In this document: positions 1 to 7,580 of the stretch, one piece after another
How the letters are laid out: each line of letters begins with the position of its first letter
How positions within the stretch are numbered: the first letter of the stretch is position 1
IMG/VR virus record: IMGVR_UViG_3300035070_004509
Coordinates: 1 to 36,930 of that record
Length of the DNA: 36,930 bases
From: a virus
Reading direction: 5' to 3' (one strand)
The notes under the pieces: generated by a model
What the model was told of the DNA's origin: nothing
Database searches by the model: none
Seen by the model: only the letters and a program-made list of their open reading frames with translations
Position numbers and translations under genes: made by a program

Positions 1-144
1 AACGACTTTTTTAAGACCTTAATTGCCTATGAAGCACATCAGGCCGCATTAGCCAAGCAAGAAGCGTTAACTGGCAAATTGTCTGACTTATCAGACGAAG
101 ACTTACTAGAAATGGTCAACAAAACACTGAAAGAGAAAAAATAA
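1..144 (+). CDS. C-terminal end of a protein, probably small terminase subunit (5' truncated)
   Basis: An open frame enters from the left edge and runs 47 codons to TAA at 142-144. The visible tail is charged and helical, with the stretch LSDLSDEDLLEMVNKTL followed by a lysine-rich end. No catalytic motif is visible. Small terminase subunits often end in such an acidic helix plus a basic tail, and the gene lies upstream of the large terminase and one base before the next start codon. The name therefore rests mainly on position. It could equally be another small packaging-region protein. The start and N-terminal domain are outside the window. Confidence 0.45.
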   Translation, partial: NDFFKTLIAYEAHQAALAKQEALTGKLSDLSDEDLLEMVNKTLKEKK

Positions 145-145
145 C

Positions 146-694
146 ATGAGCACCGAAAACAAGATAAACCTGCCAATAGCCGTTAGAGAAATTTTTCCAG
201 AAGAGCATAACTTTGTATTAAACTCTTGGATTAAGTCTGGACATAGGTCACGAAATTTTGAAGCAGTTGCCAAAGAAATTTACACCCTTAATCAACACGA
301 GATTATCACCAGCCTGTTAACACGGTCTAAAATATTAGTTGCACAAGAGCTAGACAAACCAGAAAATTTATACGGTTACATTGTTTATGATTACATAGAC
401 GGCGTATTCACCTTACATTACGCCTACACTAAACAATTTTTTCGAGGTCTTGGCGTCTTTAAATTAATGTTAGAACATGCCGGTTTTGCCGCAGACACAG
501 CAGGCTTTTACACACATCAAACCAAAGTCTGTGAAAAAGTTATGCCTGCCGTAAATTTACTTTATAATCCGTATCTGCTAATAAACCCAAAATTCAGTCC
601 ACTATGTCGCAATCCGAACCGTAAAGTAACAAGTCTTAAAATATCAGATTTAACGCCATCAATGCCCTTAACAACAGGAGAAAAAAGTGAATAA
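146..694 (+). CDS. GNAT-like N-acetyltransferase
   Basis: A 182-residue protein starting at ATG one base after the preceding stop. The N-terminal half has the SWIKSGHRSRNF pattern seen in a phage family of GNAT-like proteins. The centre reads FTLHYAYTKQFFRGLGVFKLML, where the R-x-x-G-[LV]-[GF] piece corresponds to the acetyl-CoA pyrophosphate-binding loop of GNAT enzymes. The family transfers acetyl groups to amines; the substrate here is unknown. Proteins of this type are common next to podovirus packaging genes. The C-terminal 40 residues are not recognisable. The gene overlaps the next start by eight bases. A second, shorter GNAT-like gene occurs at 16490. Confidence 0.65.
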   Translation: MSTENKINLPIAVREIFPEEHNFVLNSWIKSGHRSRNFEAVAKEIYTLNQHEIITSLLTRSKILVAQELDKPENLYGYIVYDYIDGVFTLHYAYTKQFFRGLGVFKLMLEHAGFAADTAGFYTHQTKVCEKVMPAVNLLYNPYLLINPKFSPLCRNPNRKVTSLKISDLTPSMPLTTGEKSE

Positions 695-1064
695 TGTTAT
701 CCTAGATGAATCAATGCAGGTTACTGGTCATACAGTAGAAGAGTTACCAATAGAGCAGTTAAAACCTAGCGATTATTTTCCAGGCCAAGAACTTGAGCTT
801 CTAAAGGCCCGCATGAAACGGGAAGTAAAAGCGTTTAGCCACAACGAATTAGCAAGACAGTACGTTGACCTTTATACTACTTTAATTGTCCTAAATAAGG
901 ATTATATGGCCCTACAAAAAGTGCTTAAAGACGTTAAACAGTTGGAGAGCCTGTTGGAAGAAGCTGTTAAACTAAAAGCTGAACAAGAAAAATCTGCTGA
1001 AAATAATTCTGAGCAAGAAAAATCTGCAGAAAATAATTCTGAACAAGGCAGTCAAAATGCGTAA
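687..1064 (+). CDS. Unknown coiled-coil protein with a C-terminal decapeptide repeat
   Basis: A 125-residue protein. I chose the GTG at 687 because AGGAG lies seven bases upstream (676-680). The middle (about residues 45-100) is a heptad-rich helix expected to form a coiled coil. The C-terminus contains two copies of EQEKSAENNS, encoded by a 30-base tandem repeat at 983-1042 that differs at only a few bases. The end overlaps the protease start by eight bases, so the two are translationally linked. No family is recognised. Its position between terminase subunits suggests a packaging or head-assembly accessory, which is inference only. Confidence 0.6.
   Translation: MNNVILDESMQVTGHTVEELPIEQLKPSDYFPGQELELLKARMKREVKAFSHNELARQYVDLYTTLIVLNKDYMALQKVLKDVKQLESLLEEAVKLKAEQEKSAENNSEQEKSAENNSEQGSQNA
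983..1042 (+). repeat. 30-base tandem repeat inside a coding region
   Basis: Two adjacent copies of a 30-base unit encode EQEKSAENNS twice near the end of the coiled-coil gene. The copies differ only at silent third positions, which suggests a fairly recent duplication. Confidence 0.8.
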
Positions 1065-1812
1065 TTTAACAATAATATTTATTCTTCTAATGTCCTTTGC
1101 TGCCGGAATTTTAATAAATAAACATAGAAATATGCCCGCAGAACTTTCCAGTGAAGAGAAAATGATACAAGCCACAATACTAATAACATCTTTAAAAGGC
1201 GGAGGCGGTTCAGGCTCTATTGTTTATAGCGACAATGTTTATAGTCTTATTCTTACAAACGCACACGTATGTAAAGCAATTGCAGAAGGCGGCAGAGTAA
1301 CTAGTACATCTGGAAAATCTGCCTTAATTGAATATTATGGCCTGTACGAAGACCATGATTTATGCCTAATAAAAGTTTCAGTAAACATGGGACCTGCTGT
1401 AAAAATTGCTAAACAAACTGCAAACATTCAAGAAAAAATTATTGTTTCTGGTCACCCAAGTTTACTACCACAAACATTTGCAGAAGGTAGAATAACTGGT
1501 AAACAAGAAATTGATATTTTGGCAGAACTAAGACCATGCACCGAAGAAGAGTCTAAGCAAATTATAGCATGTGCATTTTTCGGAGGAATTCCAGTTGTTA
1601 AAAAAATGGAAGCAATTTCAACTTCAGCACTAATAATGCCAGGTTCTTCAGGCTCTGCAGTATATAACCAAAATGCAGAAATTGTAGCCGTAGTATTCGC
1701 AGGTCGCGGCGGATTATCATATGGATTTTTAGTTCCATTTGAACACGTTAAACAATTTTTAGACCAAGAAGAAATTTATTTTACAAAAATTAAATATGAT
1801 ACACAATTATAA
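1057..1812 (+). CDS. Membrane-anchored trypsin-like serine protease
   Basis: A 251-residue protein. Residues 3-20 are a hydrophobic signal or signal-anchor segment after MRN, with no lipobox. The chymotrypsin/trypsin fold triad is visible: His70 in LTNAH, Asp101 in EDHDLCLIKV, and Ser198 in GSSGS, followed by AVYNQNAEIVAVV, the usual strand after the serine. It would therefore cleave peptide bonds, probably on the outer side of the inner membrane. Phage head maturation proteases normally belong to other families (S14, S49, S78), and a membrane segment argues against a prohead role. It may act in the periplasm or on host surface proteins. It lies between the terminase genes. The biological target cannot be read from the sequence. 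Confidence 0.8.
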   Translation: MRNLTIIFILLMSFAAGILINKHRNMPAELSSEEKMIQATILITSLKGGGGSGSIVYSDNVYSLILTNAHVCKAIAEGGRVTSTSGKSALIEYYGLYEDHDLCLIKVSVNMGPAVKIAKQTANIQEKIIVSGHPSLLPQTFAEGRITGKQEIDILAELRPCTEEESKQIIACAFFGGIPVVKKMEAISTSALIMPGSSGSAVYNQNAEIVAVVFAGRGGLSYGFLVPFEHVKQFLDQEEIYFTKIKYDTQL

Positions 1813-1843
1813 ATATGGCATTTTGCCAGAAACCGGAGAAAAC

Positions 1844-2152
1844 ATGCAATCAAACAATTTAAAAATCAAAATGGTAAAATTCTATCAATCTGTAAGATTT
1901 AACAAAAAAGAATACACATCAGCTACAAATCCAGACTTCATCACAATGAGAACTTCTGATGAAAAATTGAAAATTTCTGTAAACTCAGTTGGTGTAACAT
2001 TAGAAAATGACGAAGAAGTAACTCAAATTTCTTGGAATAATGTTGCCTATATAAACTATGTTAAAGAAGATAATGTTGAATCTAAACAGGAGCAATTACC
2101 AGAACCTGTGCAAAAACCTGCCAGCAAAAAGCAAAACTTCAGAGATATTTAG
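1844..2152 (+). CDS. Small conserved-type phage protein of unknown function
   Basis: A 102-residue protein starting at ATG 1844, chosen because CCGGAGAA lies just upstream. An in-frame ATA at 1796 has no ribosome binding site and would overlap the protease. The body alternates short strands (KFYQSVRFNKKEY, LKISVNSVGVTLE, ISWNNVAYINYV), suggesting a small beta-rich fold, followed by a charged, proline-rich tail. No transmembrane segment is visible. It sits immediately before the large terminase gene. I do not recognise a named family. Confidence 0.6.
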   Translation: MQSNNLKIKMVKFYQSVRFNKKEYTSATNPDFITMRTSDEKLKISVNSVGVTLENDEEVTQISWNNVAYINYVKEDNVESKQEQLPEPVQKPASKKQNFRDI

Positions 2153-2199
2153 GCTGCCGATTATAAACTTTTAAACCGACACGGAAATAGGTGGCATAA

Positions 2200-4509
2200 T
2201 TGTCCCAAAACGAAAAAGTAAAAAACATAAATAAGGCCGCTATTCTGGCAGAAATCCAGAAGCGAGCCGAACGTGTTAAAGTAAAAAAGTTTAGTATTGA
2301 AGATTATTGCTTTACTGAACAAATAAACTTTATTAGAGACCCTGCCAAATTTAAAACCGCAGTATGCTCAAGACGTGCCGGAAAATCAGAAGCTTGTGCC
2401 GCAGACCTTGTTGATACTAGTCAAAATTTGAAAAATGCTACCTGCCTATATATAACATTAAGTCGCGTATCTGCCGAACGTATTATTTGGCGTACTTTAC
2501 TAAAAATAATTGAAGAACATCAACTTAAAGTTAAAATAAATAATAAAGAACTTTCCATTAAGTTTTTAGACACCAATTCTATGCTATACGTGTCAGGTGC
2601 AAAAGACGCTACCGAAATTGAAAAGTTTCGTGGTATGTCTCTAAATAAGGTTTATATTGACGAATGTTTTCACCCAGATACATTAATAGAAACTTTATCA
2701 GGATTAAAAAAGATTTCAGGTATTTCCACAAAAGACTATGTAAAAAGCGCCTTAGGCTTTAAAAAAGTAACTGAAATTACAAAAAAACAAAAAAATCTAT
2801 TTACAAAACTGATTTTCAATGGTAAAGTGATAAAGTGTTCATTAGAGCATCCATTTTTAACCGATAACGGTTGGAAAAAAGCTAAAGATTTAAAAGTAGG
2901 AGAGAATCTTGTTAAAACCACAACAGCAATGCGACTATTGCAAGAAGCTATTCACGAAACCAGGCCGGAGGATTTATCGGTTTTGCAGTCTACATTGTTG
3001 TGGGAAGTGGAGTCGAGAGAATTGTCCGAACCCAATGGAAAACAAAGATACTCGAGAAAAAATGGCAGCAACTTTGAAAAGAGTTGGACACAAACCAACA
3101 ATTCGAAAAGGGAACGGACATGGACCAACAGAACCAGAAAAATTAATTATGGAAGCTATTCCAGAAATTACTTGGAACTTTGCAATTGGTTTAGGAAGTC
3201 GTGGAAATGGTTATCCCTCCAACTACAAAGTGGATTTAGCTTTTCCAGAAGTAAAATTAGCGATAGAAATAGATGGCTTATCTCACAACCTAATATCAAG
3301 GAGAGAACAAGACACGAAGAAAGTAGCGAAACTAAGTATATTAGGTTGGAAAGTATTGAGATTCAAGAATCTAGAAGTGATTCAACAAACCCAGAAGGTT
3401 ATTTCTACGATATTGGAGTTGAGGGACACCCTAGTTTCACAGTCAACGAAGTATTAGTACACAATTGTCAATCCTTTAAACCATATATAAAAGAACTGGT
3501 AGAAGATGTACTAAGCTGGGCAACAAAAGACGTTGCTGGAACTATGTGCTTTACAGGCACTCCTGGACCAATACCTGCAGGCTACTTTTATGAAATGTCT
3601 ACTAAAACAAATAAAAAAGTTAGTCAACATAAGTGGACACTGTTACAAAATCCCTGGATAAAAATAAAATCTGGCATGGAGCCTGCTGAAATATTGGCAG
3701 AAGAACGTGCCCGTAAAGGTATAACTGAATCTGACCCAACATACAGACGAGAGGCTCTCGGAGAATGGGTTAAAGACGAAAATGCACTGGTAATAAAATT
3801 CTCACAAAACAAAAATGTGGTCAATTCATTTCCTACAGATTTAACATATATATTTGGAGTAGACATTGGTTTTAATGATGCTGATGCAATTGCTGTAATA
3901 GGTTATAATTACACTTCCAACAATGTATTTTTGGTAGAAGAAGTTGTTCAAGCAAAGCAAGACATAACTACCCTAGTTGGCAAAATAAAAGACCTTCAGG
4001 CATTTTATAAGCCAGTAAAAATTGTTATGGACGCAGGAGCACTAGGTAAAAAAATACAAGAAGAGATTAGAAACAGGCACGGAATAAATGCCGAAGCTGC
4101 CGATAAAAACCGTAAACTGGAGTATATAGAGTTACTTAATGATGACCTTAGGTCAGGACGTTTTAAAACATTTCCAGGTAGCATATTTGAACAAGAATCT
4201 AATATTATAGTATGGGATTATGATGGGCCTGTGAAGAAAATTTCTGACCGTACACATTCTGATTTGCTCGACTCAGTTTTGTATAGTTTCCGTGAAGCAA
4301 AACATTATTTTGAAAAAGAAGTTAACAAAAAGGCAGAAAAGTACTCTAAACAATGGTTAGACGAACAAGAAATGCTATTAGCACAACAGCTTAAAAATAA
4401 AATGAATGATGAAGAAGATATTGTCAGCCAGGATGACATTGAATCAATATTTGAAGATGATTCAGAAATGTTTAGTATATCAGATTCCAGCGGAGACGAC
4501 TGGTATTAG
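2200..4509 (+). CDS. terL: Terminase large subunit precursor, interrupted by an intein
   Basis: A 769-residue precursor; excising the intein (residues 156-422) leaves a 502-residue protein, a normal size for a podovirus terminase. It is the ATP-driven DNA packaging motor with a nuclease that cuts the concatemer. Walker A-like SRRAGKS is at 57-63, and Walker B KVYIDE ends at 155, directly before the intein. The coupling motif FTGTPG is at 451-456. The RNase H-like nuclease acids are D555 (VDIGFND), D611 (VMDAGALG) and D688/D691 (HSDLLDS). The start is TTG at 2200 with AGGTGG about five bases upstream. Because the intein splits the ATPase centre, activity should need splicing. A separate endonuclease is encoded out of frame within the intein part. 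Confidence 0.93.
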   Translation: MSQNEKVKNINKAAILAEIQKRAERVKVKKFSIEDYCFTEQINFIRDPAKFKTAVCSRRAGKSEACAADLVDTSQNLKNATCLYITLSRVSAERIIWRTLLKIIEEHQLKVKINNKELSIKFLDTNSMLYVSGAKDATEIEKFRGMSLNKVYIDECFHPDTLIETLSGLKKISGISTKDYVKSALGFKKVTEITKKQKNLFTKLIFNGKVIKCSLEHPFLTDNGWKKAKDLKVGENLVKTTTAMRLLQEAIHETRPEDLSVLQSTLLWEVESRELSEPNGKQRYSRKNGSNFEKSWTQTNNSKRERTWTNRTRKINYGSYSRNYLELCNWFRKSWKWLSLQLQSGFSFSRSKISDRNRWLISQPNIKERTRHEESSETKYIRLESIEIQESRSDSTNPEGYFYDIGVEGHPSFTVNEVLVHNCQSFKPYIKELVEDVLSWATKDVAGTMCFTGTPGPIPAGYFYEMSTKTNKKVSQHKWTLLQNPWIKIKSGMEPAEILAEERARKGITESDPTYRREALGEWVKDENALVIKFSQNKNVVNSFPTDLTYIFGVDIGFNDADAIAVIGYNYTSNNVFLVEEVVQAKQDITTLVGKIKDLQAFYKPVKIVMDAGALGKKIQEEIRNRHGINAEAADKNRKLEYIELLNDDLRSGRFKTFPGSIFEQESNIIVWDYDGPVKKISDRTHSDLLDSVLYSFREAKHYFEKEVNKKAEKYSKQWLDEQEMLLAQQLKNKMNDEEDIVSQDDIESIFEDDSEMFSISDSSGDDWY
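2665..3465 (+). other. Class 1 intein in the large terminase, inserted after Walker B
   Basis: A 267-residue intein from Cys (2665-2667) to Asn (3463-3465), followed by Cys+1. Block A is CFHPDTLIETLSG. The N4/B region is LEHPFLTDNGWKKAKDLKVGE. Block F is YFYDIGVEGHPSFTVNEV, and block G is VLVHN followed by C, with the usual penultimate His. All residues expected for standard splicing are present, so it should be active. Between the N- and C-terminal splicing blocks the reading frame holds no recognisable endonuclease. It reads a Ser/Arg/Asn/Trp-rich linker of about 160 residues. The endonuclease is instead encoded in the +1 frame over the same bases. Confidence 0.92.
2909..3457 (+). CDS. EDxHD (Vsr-like) homing endonuclease, overlapping the intein in the +1 frame
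   Basis: A 182-residue protein read one base out of frame with the terminase/intein. It has its own start: TTG at 2909 preceded by AGGAGA (2898-2903). The N-terminus holds a zinc-binding pattern (C8-x2-C11, C26-x2-H29-C30). The C-terminal domain has the very-short-patch-repair/DUF559-like nuclease core: E75/E77, D109 in YKVDLAF, LAIEIDG (E120, D122), H126 in LSHN, D135, then LGWKVLRF. This matches the EDxHD homing endonucleases described with inteins and fractured genes. It probably cuts intein-free terminase alleles to spread the intein. The last 18 or so codons lie over intein blocks F and G. The whole gene sits inside the intein coding region. Confidence 0.85.
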   Translation: MLKPQQQCDYCKKLFTKPGRRIYRFCSLHCCGKWSRENCPNPMENKDTREKMAATLKRVGHKPTIRKGNGHGPTEPEKLIMEAIPEITWNFAIGLGSRGNGYPSNYKVDLAFPEVKLAIEIDGLSHNLISRREQDTKKVAKLSILGWKVLRFKNLEVIQQTQKVISTILELRDTLVSQSTKY

Positions 4510-4564
4510 CTGGCAGTATAACCCGGCCAGACAAAATATGAATATGTAACCAGGCCAACCAAAA

Positions 4565-4581
4565 TATAATTATGACACATA
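4565..4581 (+). promoter_or_regulatory. Late promoter-like element, copy 1
   Basis: TATAAT at 4565-4570, three bases, then GACACATA at 4574-4581. The same layout recurs five more times at + strand unit boundaries. It precedes the 85-residue gene and the portal gene. No -35 hexamer is obvious 16-18 bases upstream. Confidence 0.7.
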
Positions 4582-4597
4582 ACAGGAGCAACCGCAT

Positions 4598-4855
4598 ATG
4601 ATGTTAAGTATCGAGGAAATAAAGGAATTAGTGAAGTTTGCACGCAACCTAAAAGTAAAGAACTTACAAATAGGTAATGTAAAAATAGAAATGTCAGACT
4701 ACGCCTTTATAGAAGATGTTTCTAATGCACCCGGCACGGTAAAATCTCCATTAGAGCGAGAAAACTTAGACAGCCAAAAAAATTGGTCAGACGATAGCGA
4801 CAAAATGTCTCAAGAAGAATATGATTCTTTACTGTTTCACAGCTCTAACAGCTAG
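4598..4855 (+). CDS. Small acidic phage protein of unknown function
   Basis: An 85-residue protein beginning with two adjacent ATG codons (4598 and 4601) after AGGAG at 4584-4588. The N-terminal part (IEEIKELVKFARNLKVKNLQIGNVKIEMSD) predicts a helix followed by two strands. This is a small-protein pattern I associate with podovirus genes between terminase and portal. The C-terminal half is acidic and probably disordered. It is the first gene after late promoter-like copy 1 and is followed by the portal gene. No function can be assigned. Confidence 0.65.
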   Translation: MMLSIEEIKELVKFARNLKVKNLQIGNVKIEMSDYAFIEDVSNAPGTVKSPLERENLDSQKNWSDDSDKMSQEEYDSLLFHSSNS

Positions 4856-4905
4856 TTTTGGCATATGCCGTTATAACAACATAATGCCCCAAAAGGATAG
4901 AAAAA

Positions 4906-6744
4906 ATGTTCAATCAAAATCAAAACGTATATGCCAGCCACTGGTACAAAGAAGATAATAAGCCAGAATCTTTATTTGGATACCTAAAGTCATTAGAAAA
5001 TGAACAGTCTTATATATCTGCAAACAATTTAAGACACCTCAGGTTATACAGTGAATCTGAATTTAACAGTTTATCTAGTTTTAACTATGCCCGGATAGAA
5101 CCTTCATTAGCAGGCGGTAACAGAGTTACATTCAACATTGTACAAAGCATGATTGACACCGCTGTTTCTAAAATTACTAAAAATAAACCACGTCCTTATT
5201 TTCTTACAGATGGCGGCGACTGGTCTTTAAAACGTAAGGCGCAAAAACTTACTCAGTTTGTTGATGGTGCATTTTACACTACTGATTTTTACCGCAAAGC
5301 CACAACTGCATTTAAACATGCCTGCATCTGGGGAACAGGTGCAATTAAGATATACAAGCAGGACAATGAACTTCAAGTAGAAAATGTTATCATTGAAGAA
5401 ATTGTTGTAGACCAAAAAGAATCTTTTTATGGCAAACCACGCCAAATTCACCAAAAAAAGTGGATTCACAGAGAAGTGCTGAAGACAATGTTTCCTGGTA
5501 AAGCAGGAGCAATAGACCTTGCAAACTCTACACTACAAGAATTTGGATATCAAAGTGAGAATAAGGCCGACATGGTTTTAGTAGTAGAATCCTGGAAATT
5601 AAGGTCAGGAAAAAACAAAAACGATGGCCTTCATGGAATATACATTTCAAATGCAACTCTATTTGAAGAAAAATGGAAGAAAGACTATTTTCCGTTTGTG
5701 TTCTTTAAGTGGAATGAGTCTCCAATTGGATTTTTTGGAGAAGGAATTGCTAAACAATTAACTGGCCTGCAAATTGAAATTAATAAGATTTTACGAACTA
5801 TTCAGGTCTCAATGCACTTAGTGTCTGTGCCAAAAATATTTGTAGAAGCAAGTTCTAAAATTGTAACGTCTCACTTGAATAATAAAATTGGTGGCATTAT
5901 TAAATATGCTGGAACCCCTCCAACAGAAGGTAAATTAGGAACTATTCCACCAGACTTATTTAATCACCTAGACAGACTATATCAACGTGCTTTCAGCATT
6001 ATTGGAATATCTCAACTTTCTGCTCAGGCCCAAAAGCCACAAGGGCTTAATTCTGGCAAGGCCTTAAGAGCCTACAACGACATCGAAACAGAAAGATTTA
6101 CATCAGTAGGCCAGGACTATCAAAATGCTGCTTTAGACGCAGCTCGTCAAATGATAGATGTTATTAAAGAAATTTCAGACGAAACTGGTAATTTCTCAGT
6201 TAAAAGTCCAGGCTCTAAGTTTTTATCAAAAATAACATGGAAAGATGTGGAATTGGAAGAGTCTGACTATATCATGCAATGTTTTCCAATATCGGCATTA
6301 TCGCAAGACCCAGCATCTCGTTTATCGGAAGTACAAGAATTAATCCAAGGCGGTTTATTGGATAAACAAAATGGAATGAAATTATTAGACTATCCCGACC
6401 TTAGGTCATATTATGACATGGTAAATGCAGGTATAGATATAATAGAGCAACAAATTGAATTTATGGTAGATAAAAATGAATACACAGGCCCAGAACCATA
6501 TATGAACCTGCCACAAGCAATGGTAATGGTACAAAATGCTTATCTTAAATTCAAAGTTGAAGGCGCTCCTGAGGAAAATCTAGACCTTTTAAGAAGATAT
6601 TTAGATGAGTGTAATGAGTTATTAGCACAAGCATCAGCGCCTACGCCAGAAGAGCAAATGCAAATGGAGCAGCAGGCTATCCAGACGGGAAGACCTGCAA
6701 CTCCTCCAACAGCAGAATTATTACCTAATAACCCTATAGGATAA
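4906..6744 (+). CDS. Portal (head-tail connector) protein
   Basis: A 612-residue protein with ATG at 4906 after AAAGGATAG. The length, the position between terminase and scaffold, and the segments fit the portal family: SMIDTAVSKITKNKPRPYF near residue 85, GTGAIKIY, and PFVFFKWNESPIGFFGEGIAKQL with the long helix that follows (INKILRTIQVSMH). Portal proteins form the dodecameric ring at one capsid vertex through which the terminase pumps DNA. The C-terminal 100 residues are helical and then Gln/Pro-rich, which suits a barrel or tail extension. The stop is followed one base later by an HNH endonuclease gene. Confidence 0.88.
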   Translation: MFNQNQNVYASHWYKEDNKPESLFGYLKSLENEQSYISANNLRHLRLYSESEFNSLSSFNYARIEPSLAGGNRVTFNIVQSMIDTAVSKITKNKPRPYFLTDGGDWSLKRKAQKLTQFVDGAFYTTDFYRKATTAFKHACIWGTGAIKIYKQDNELQVENVIIEEIVVDQKESFYGKPRQIHQKKWIHREVLKTMFPGKAGAIDLANSTLQEFGYQSENKADMVLVVESWKLRSGKNKNDGLHGIYISNATLFEEKWKKDYFPFVFFKWNESPIGFFGEGIAKQLTGLQIEINKILRTIQVSMHLVSVPKIFVEASSKIVTSHLNNKIGGIIKYAGTPPTEGKLGTIPPDLFNHLDRLYQRAFSIIGISQLSAQAQKPQGLNSGKALRAYNDIETERFTSVGQDYQNAALDAARQMIDVIKEISDETGNFSVKSPGSKFLSKITWKDVELEESDYIMQCFPISALSQDPASRLSEVQELIQGGLLDKQNGMKLLDYPDLRSYYDMVNAGIDIIEQQIEFMVDKNEYTGPEPYMNLPQAMVMVQNAYLKFKVEGAPEENLDLLRRYLDECNELLAQASAPTPEEQMQMEQQAIQTGRPATPPTAELLPNNPIG

Positions 6745-6745
6745 T

Positions 6746-7294
6746 ATGAAAACTTGTTGTGTATGTAAAATTAAACAACCTAAGGAAAACTTCTGTAAAA
6801 ACACCCAAGCAAAAGATGGATTAAATTATCAATGTAAAAGCTGTAAAAAAATAATTGGAAAAAAATACTATTGGAGTGATACAGAAAGAGAAAGTAATAG
6901 GAAAAAAGAATACTATATAAAAAACAAAGAAATTTTAAATAAAAAAATATATAAATACAAAAAAGAAAGAAAGAAGACCGATAAACTATTTAAATTTTCA
7001 GAGGATACTAGGCGCCTTATAAGACAAGCATTTAAAAGAAGAGGTTTTACAAAGAATACCAAAACATATCAAATATTAGGATGCTCTTTTGAAGATTTTA
7101 AAATTCATCTAGAAAACCAATTTGTACCTGGAATGAACTGGGGTAATCGCAATAAATGGCATATAGACCACATAGTACCAGTTAGTTTAGGGAAAACTGA
7201 AGAAGAAATAATAAAATTGAATCATTATACTAATTTAAGACCACTTTGGGCTGAGGAGAACCTTAAAAAAGGCAGCAAATATGAGCAGGTCTAG
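6746..7294 (+). CDS. Free-standing HNH endonuclease with N-terminal zinc finger
   Basis: A 182-residue protein. Residues 4-33 form a CxxC...CxxC zinc finger with the spacer KDGLNYQCKSC typical of phage HNH proteins. The middle is a lysine-rich helix. The HNH core is KWHIDHIVPVSL (H139, D141, H142), then NLRPLW (N163) and AEENLKKG (N172). It is expected to nick or cut DNA with a metal ion and to behave as a homing endonuclease. It starts one base after the portal stop and overlaps the next gene by 14 bases, as expected of an insertion into a tight operon. It shares the finger and HNH layout with the gene at 10153. The target site is unknown. Confidence 0.85.
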   Translation: MKTCCVCKIKQPKENFCKNTQAKDGLNYQCKSCKKIIGKKYYWSDTERESNRKKEYYIKNKEILNKKIYKYKKERKKTDKLFKFSEDTRRLIRQAFKRRGFTKNTKTYQILGCSFEDFKIHLENQFVPGMNWGNRNKWHIDHIVPVSLGKTEEEIIKLNHYTNLRPLWAEENLKKGSKYEQV

Positions 7295-7484
7295 AAAAGC
7301 GCCATACTGGACAGACGGCTCCGGCTCAAAATGGAAGAAAAAAGCCAAAAAACAAGCTAACAATGTTGTAAAAGCGACAAAAGATATTGCAAACGGAAAA
7401 TCATATAAGAAAGTATTTGAGTCCTGGTTAATATGTGACTTTAAGTTTCCAGACCCCAAAAATCCAAAGGCCTACAGAAAATAG
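7281..7484 (+). CDS. Small basic protein of unknown function
   Basis: A 67-residue protein starting at ATG 7281 inside the end of the HNH gene, with AAAGGCAGC upstream. It begins MSRSRKAPYWTDGSGSK and is strongly basic throughout, with no membrane segment and no cysteine motif apart from one Cys. Short basic proteins beginning MSRSRK are common in phage head regions, but I know of no function. It is followed by a 96-base gap holding late promoter-like copy 2, so it closes the portal unit. Confidence 0.6.
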   Translation: MSRSRKAPYWTDGSGSKWKKKAKKQANNVVKATKDIANGKSYKKVFESWLICDFKFPDPKNPKAYRK

Positions 7485-7506
7485 TGCTGGAATATGCTCA
7501 GAAATA

Positions 7507-7523
7507 TATAATATTGACACATA
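7507..7523 (+). promoter_or_regulatory. Late promoter-like element, copy 2
   Basis: TATAAT at 7507-7512, ATT, then GACACATA at 7516-7523. The upstream sequence ATGCTCAGAAA is shared with copy 6 at 26019. It lies in the gap before the scaffold and capsid genes and would give an mRNA leader of about 60 bases. Confidence 0.72.
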
Positions 7524-7580
7524 GTTGGACGCTATTGTCAAGAACTTAAAAACGTCCTTAAAAAGCTAACAGGAGAATTT

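Noticed and set aside
2909-3457. A sequencing frameshift explaining the endonuclease/intein overlap
   Set aside because: Both frames are open over the entire overlap. The intein splicing blocks on both sides lie in the terminase frame, and the endonuclease has its own ribosome site and start. One or two indels would not leave frame 0 open for 183 codons.
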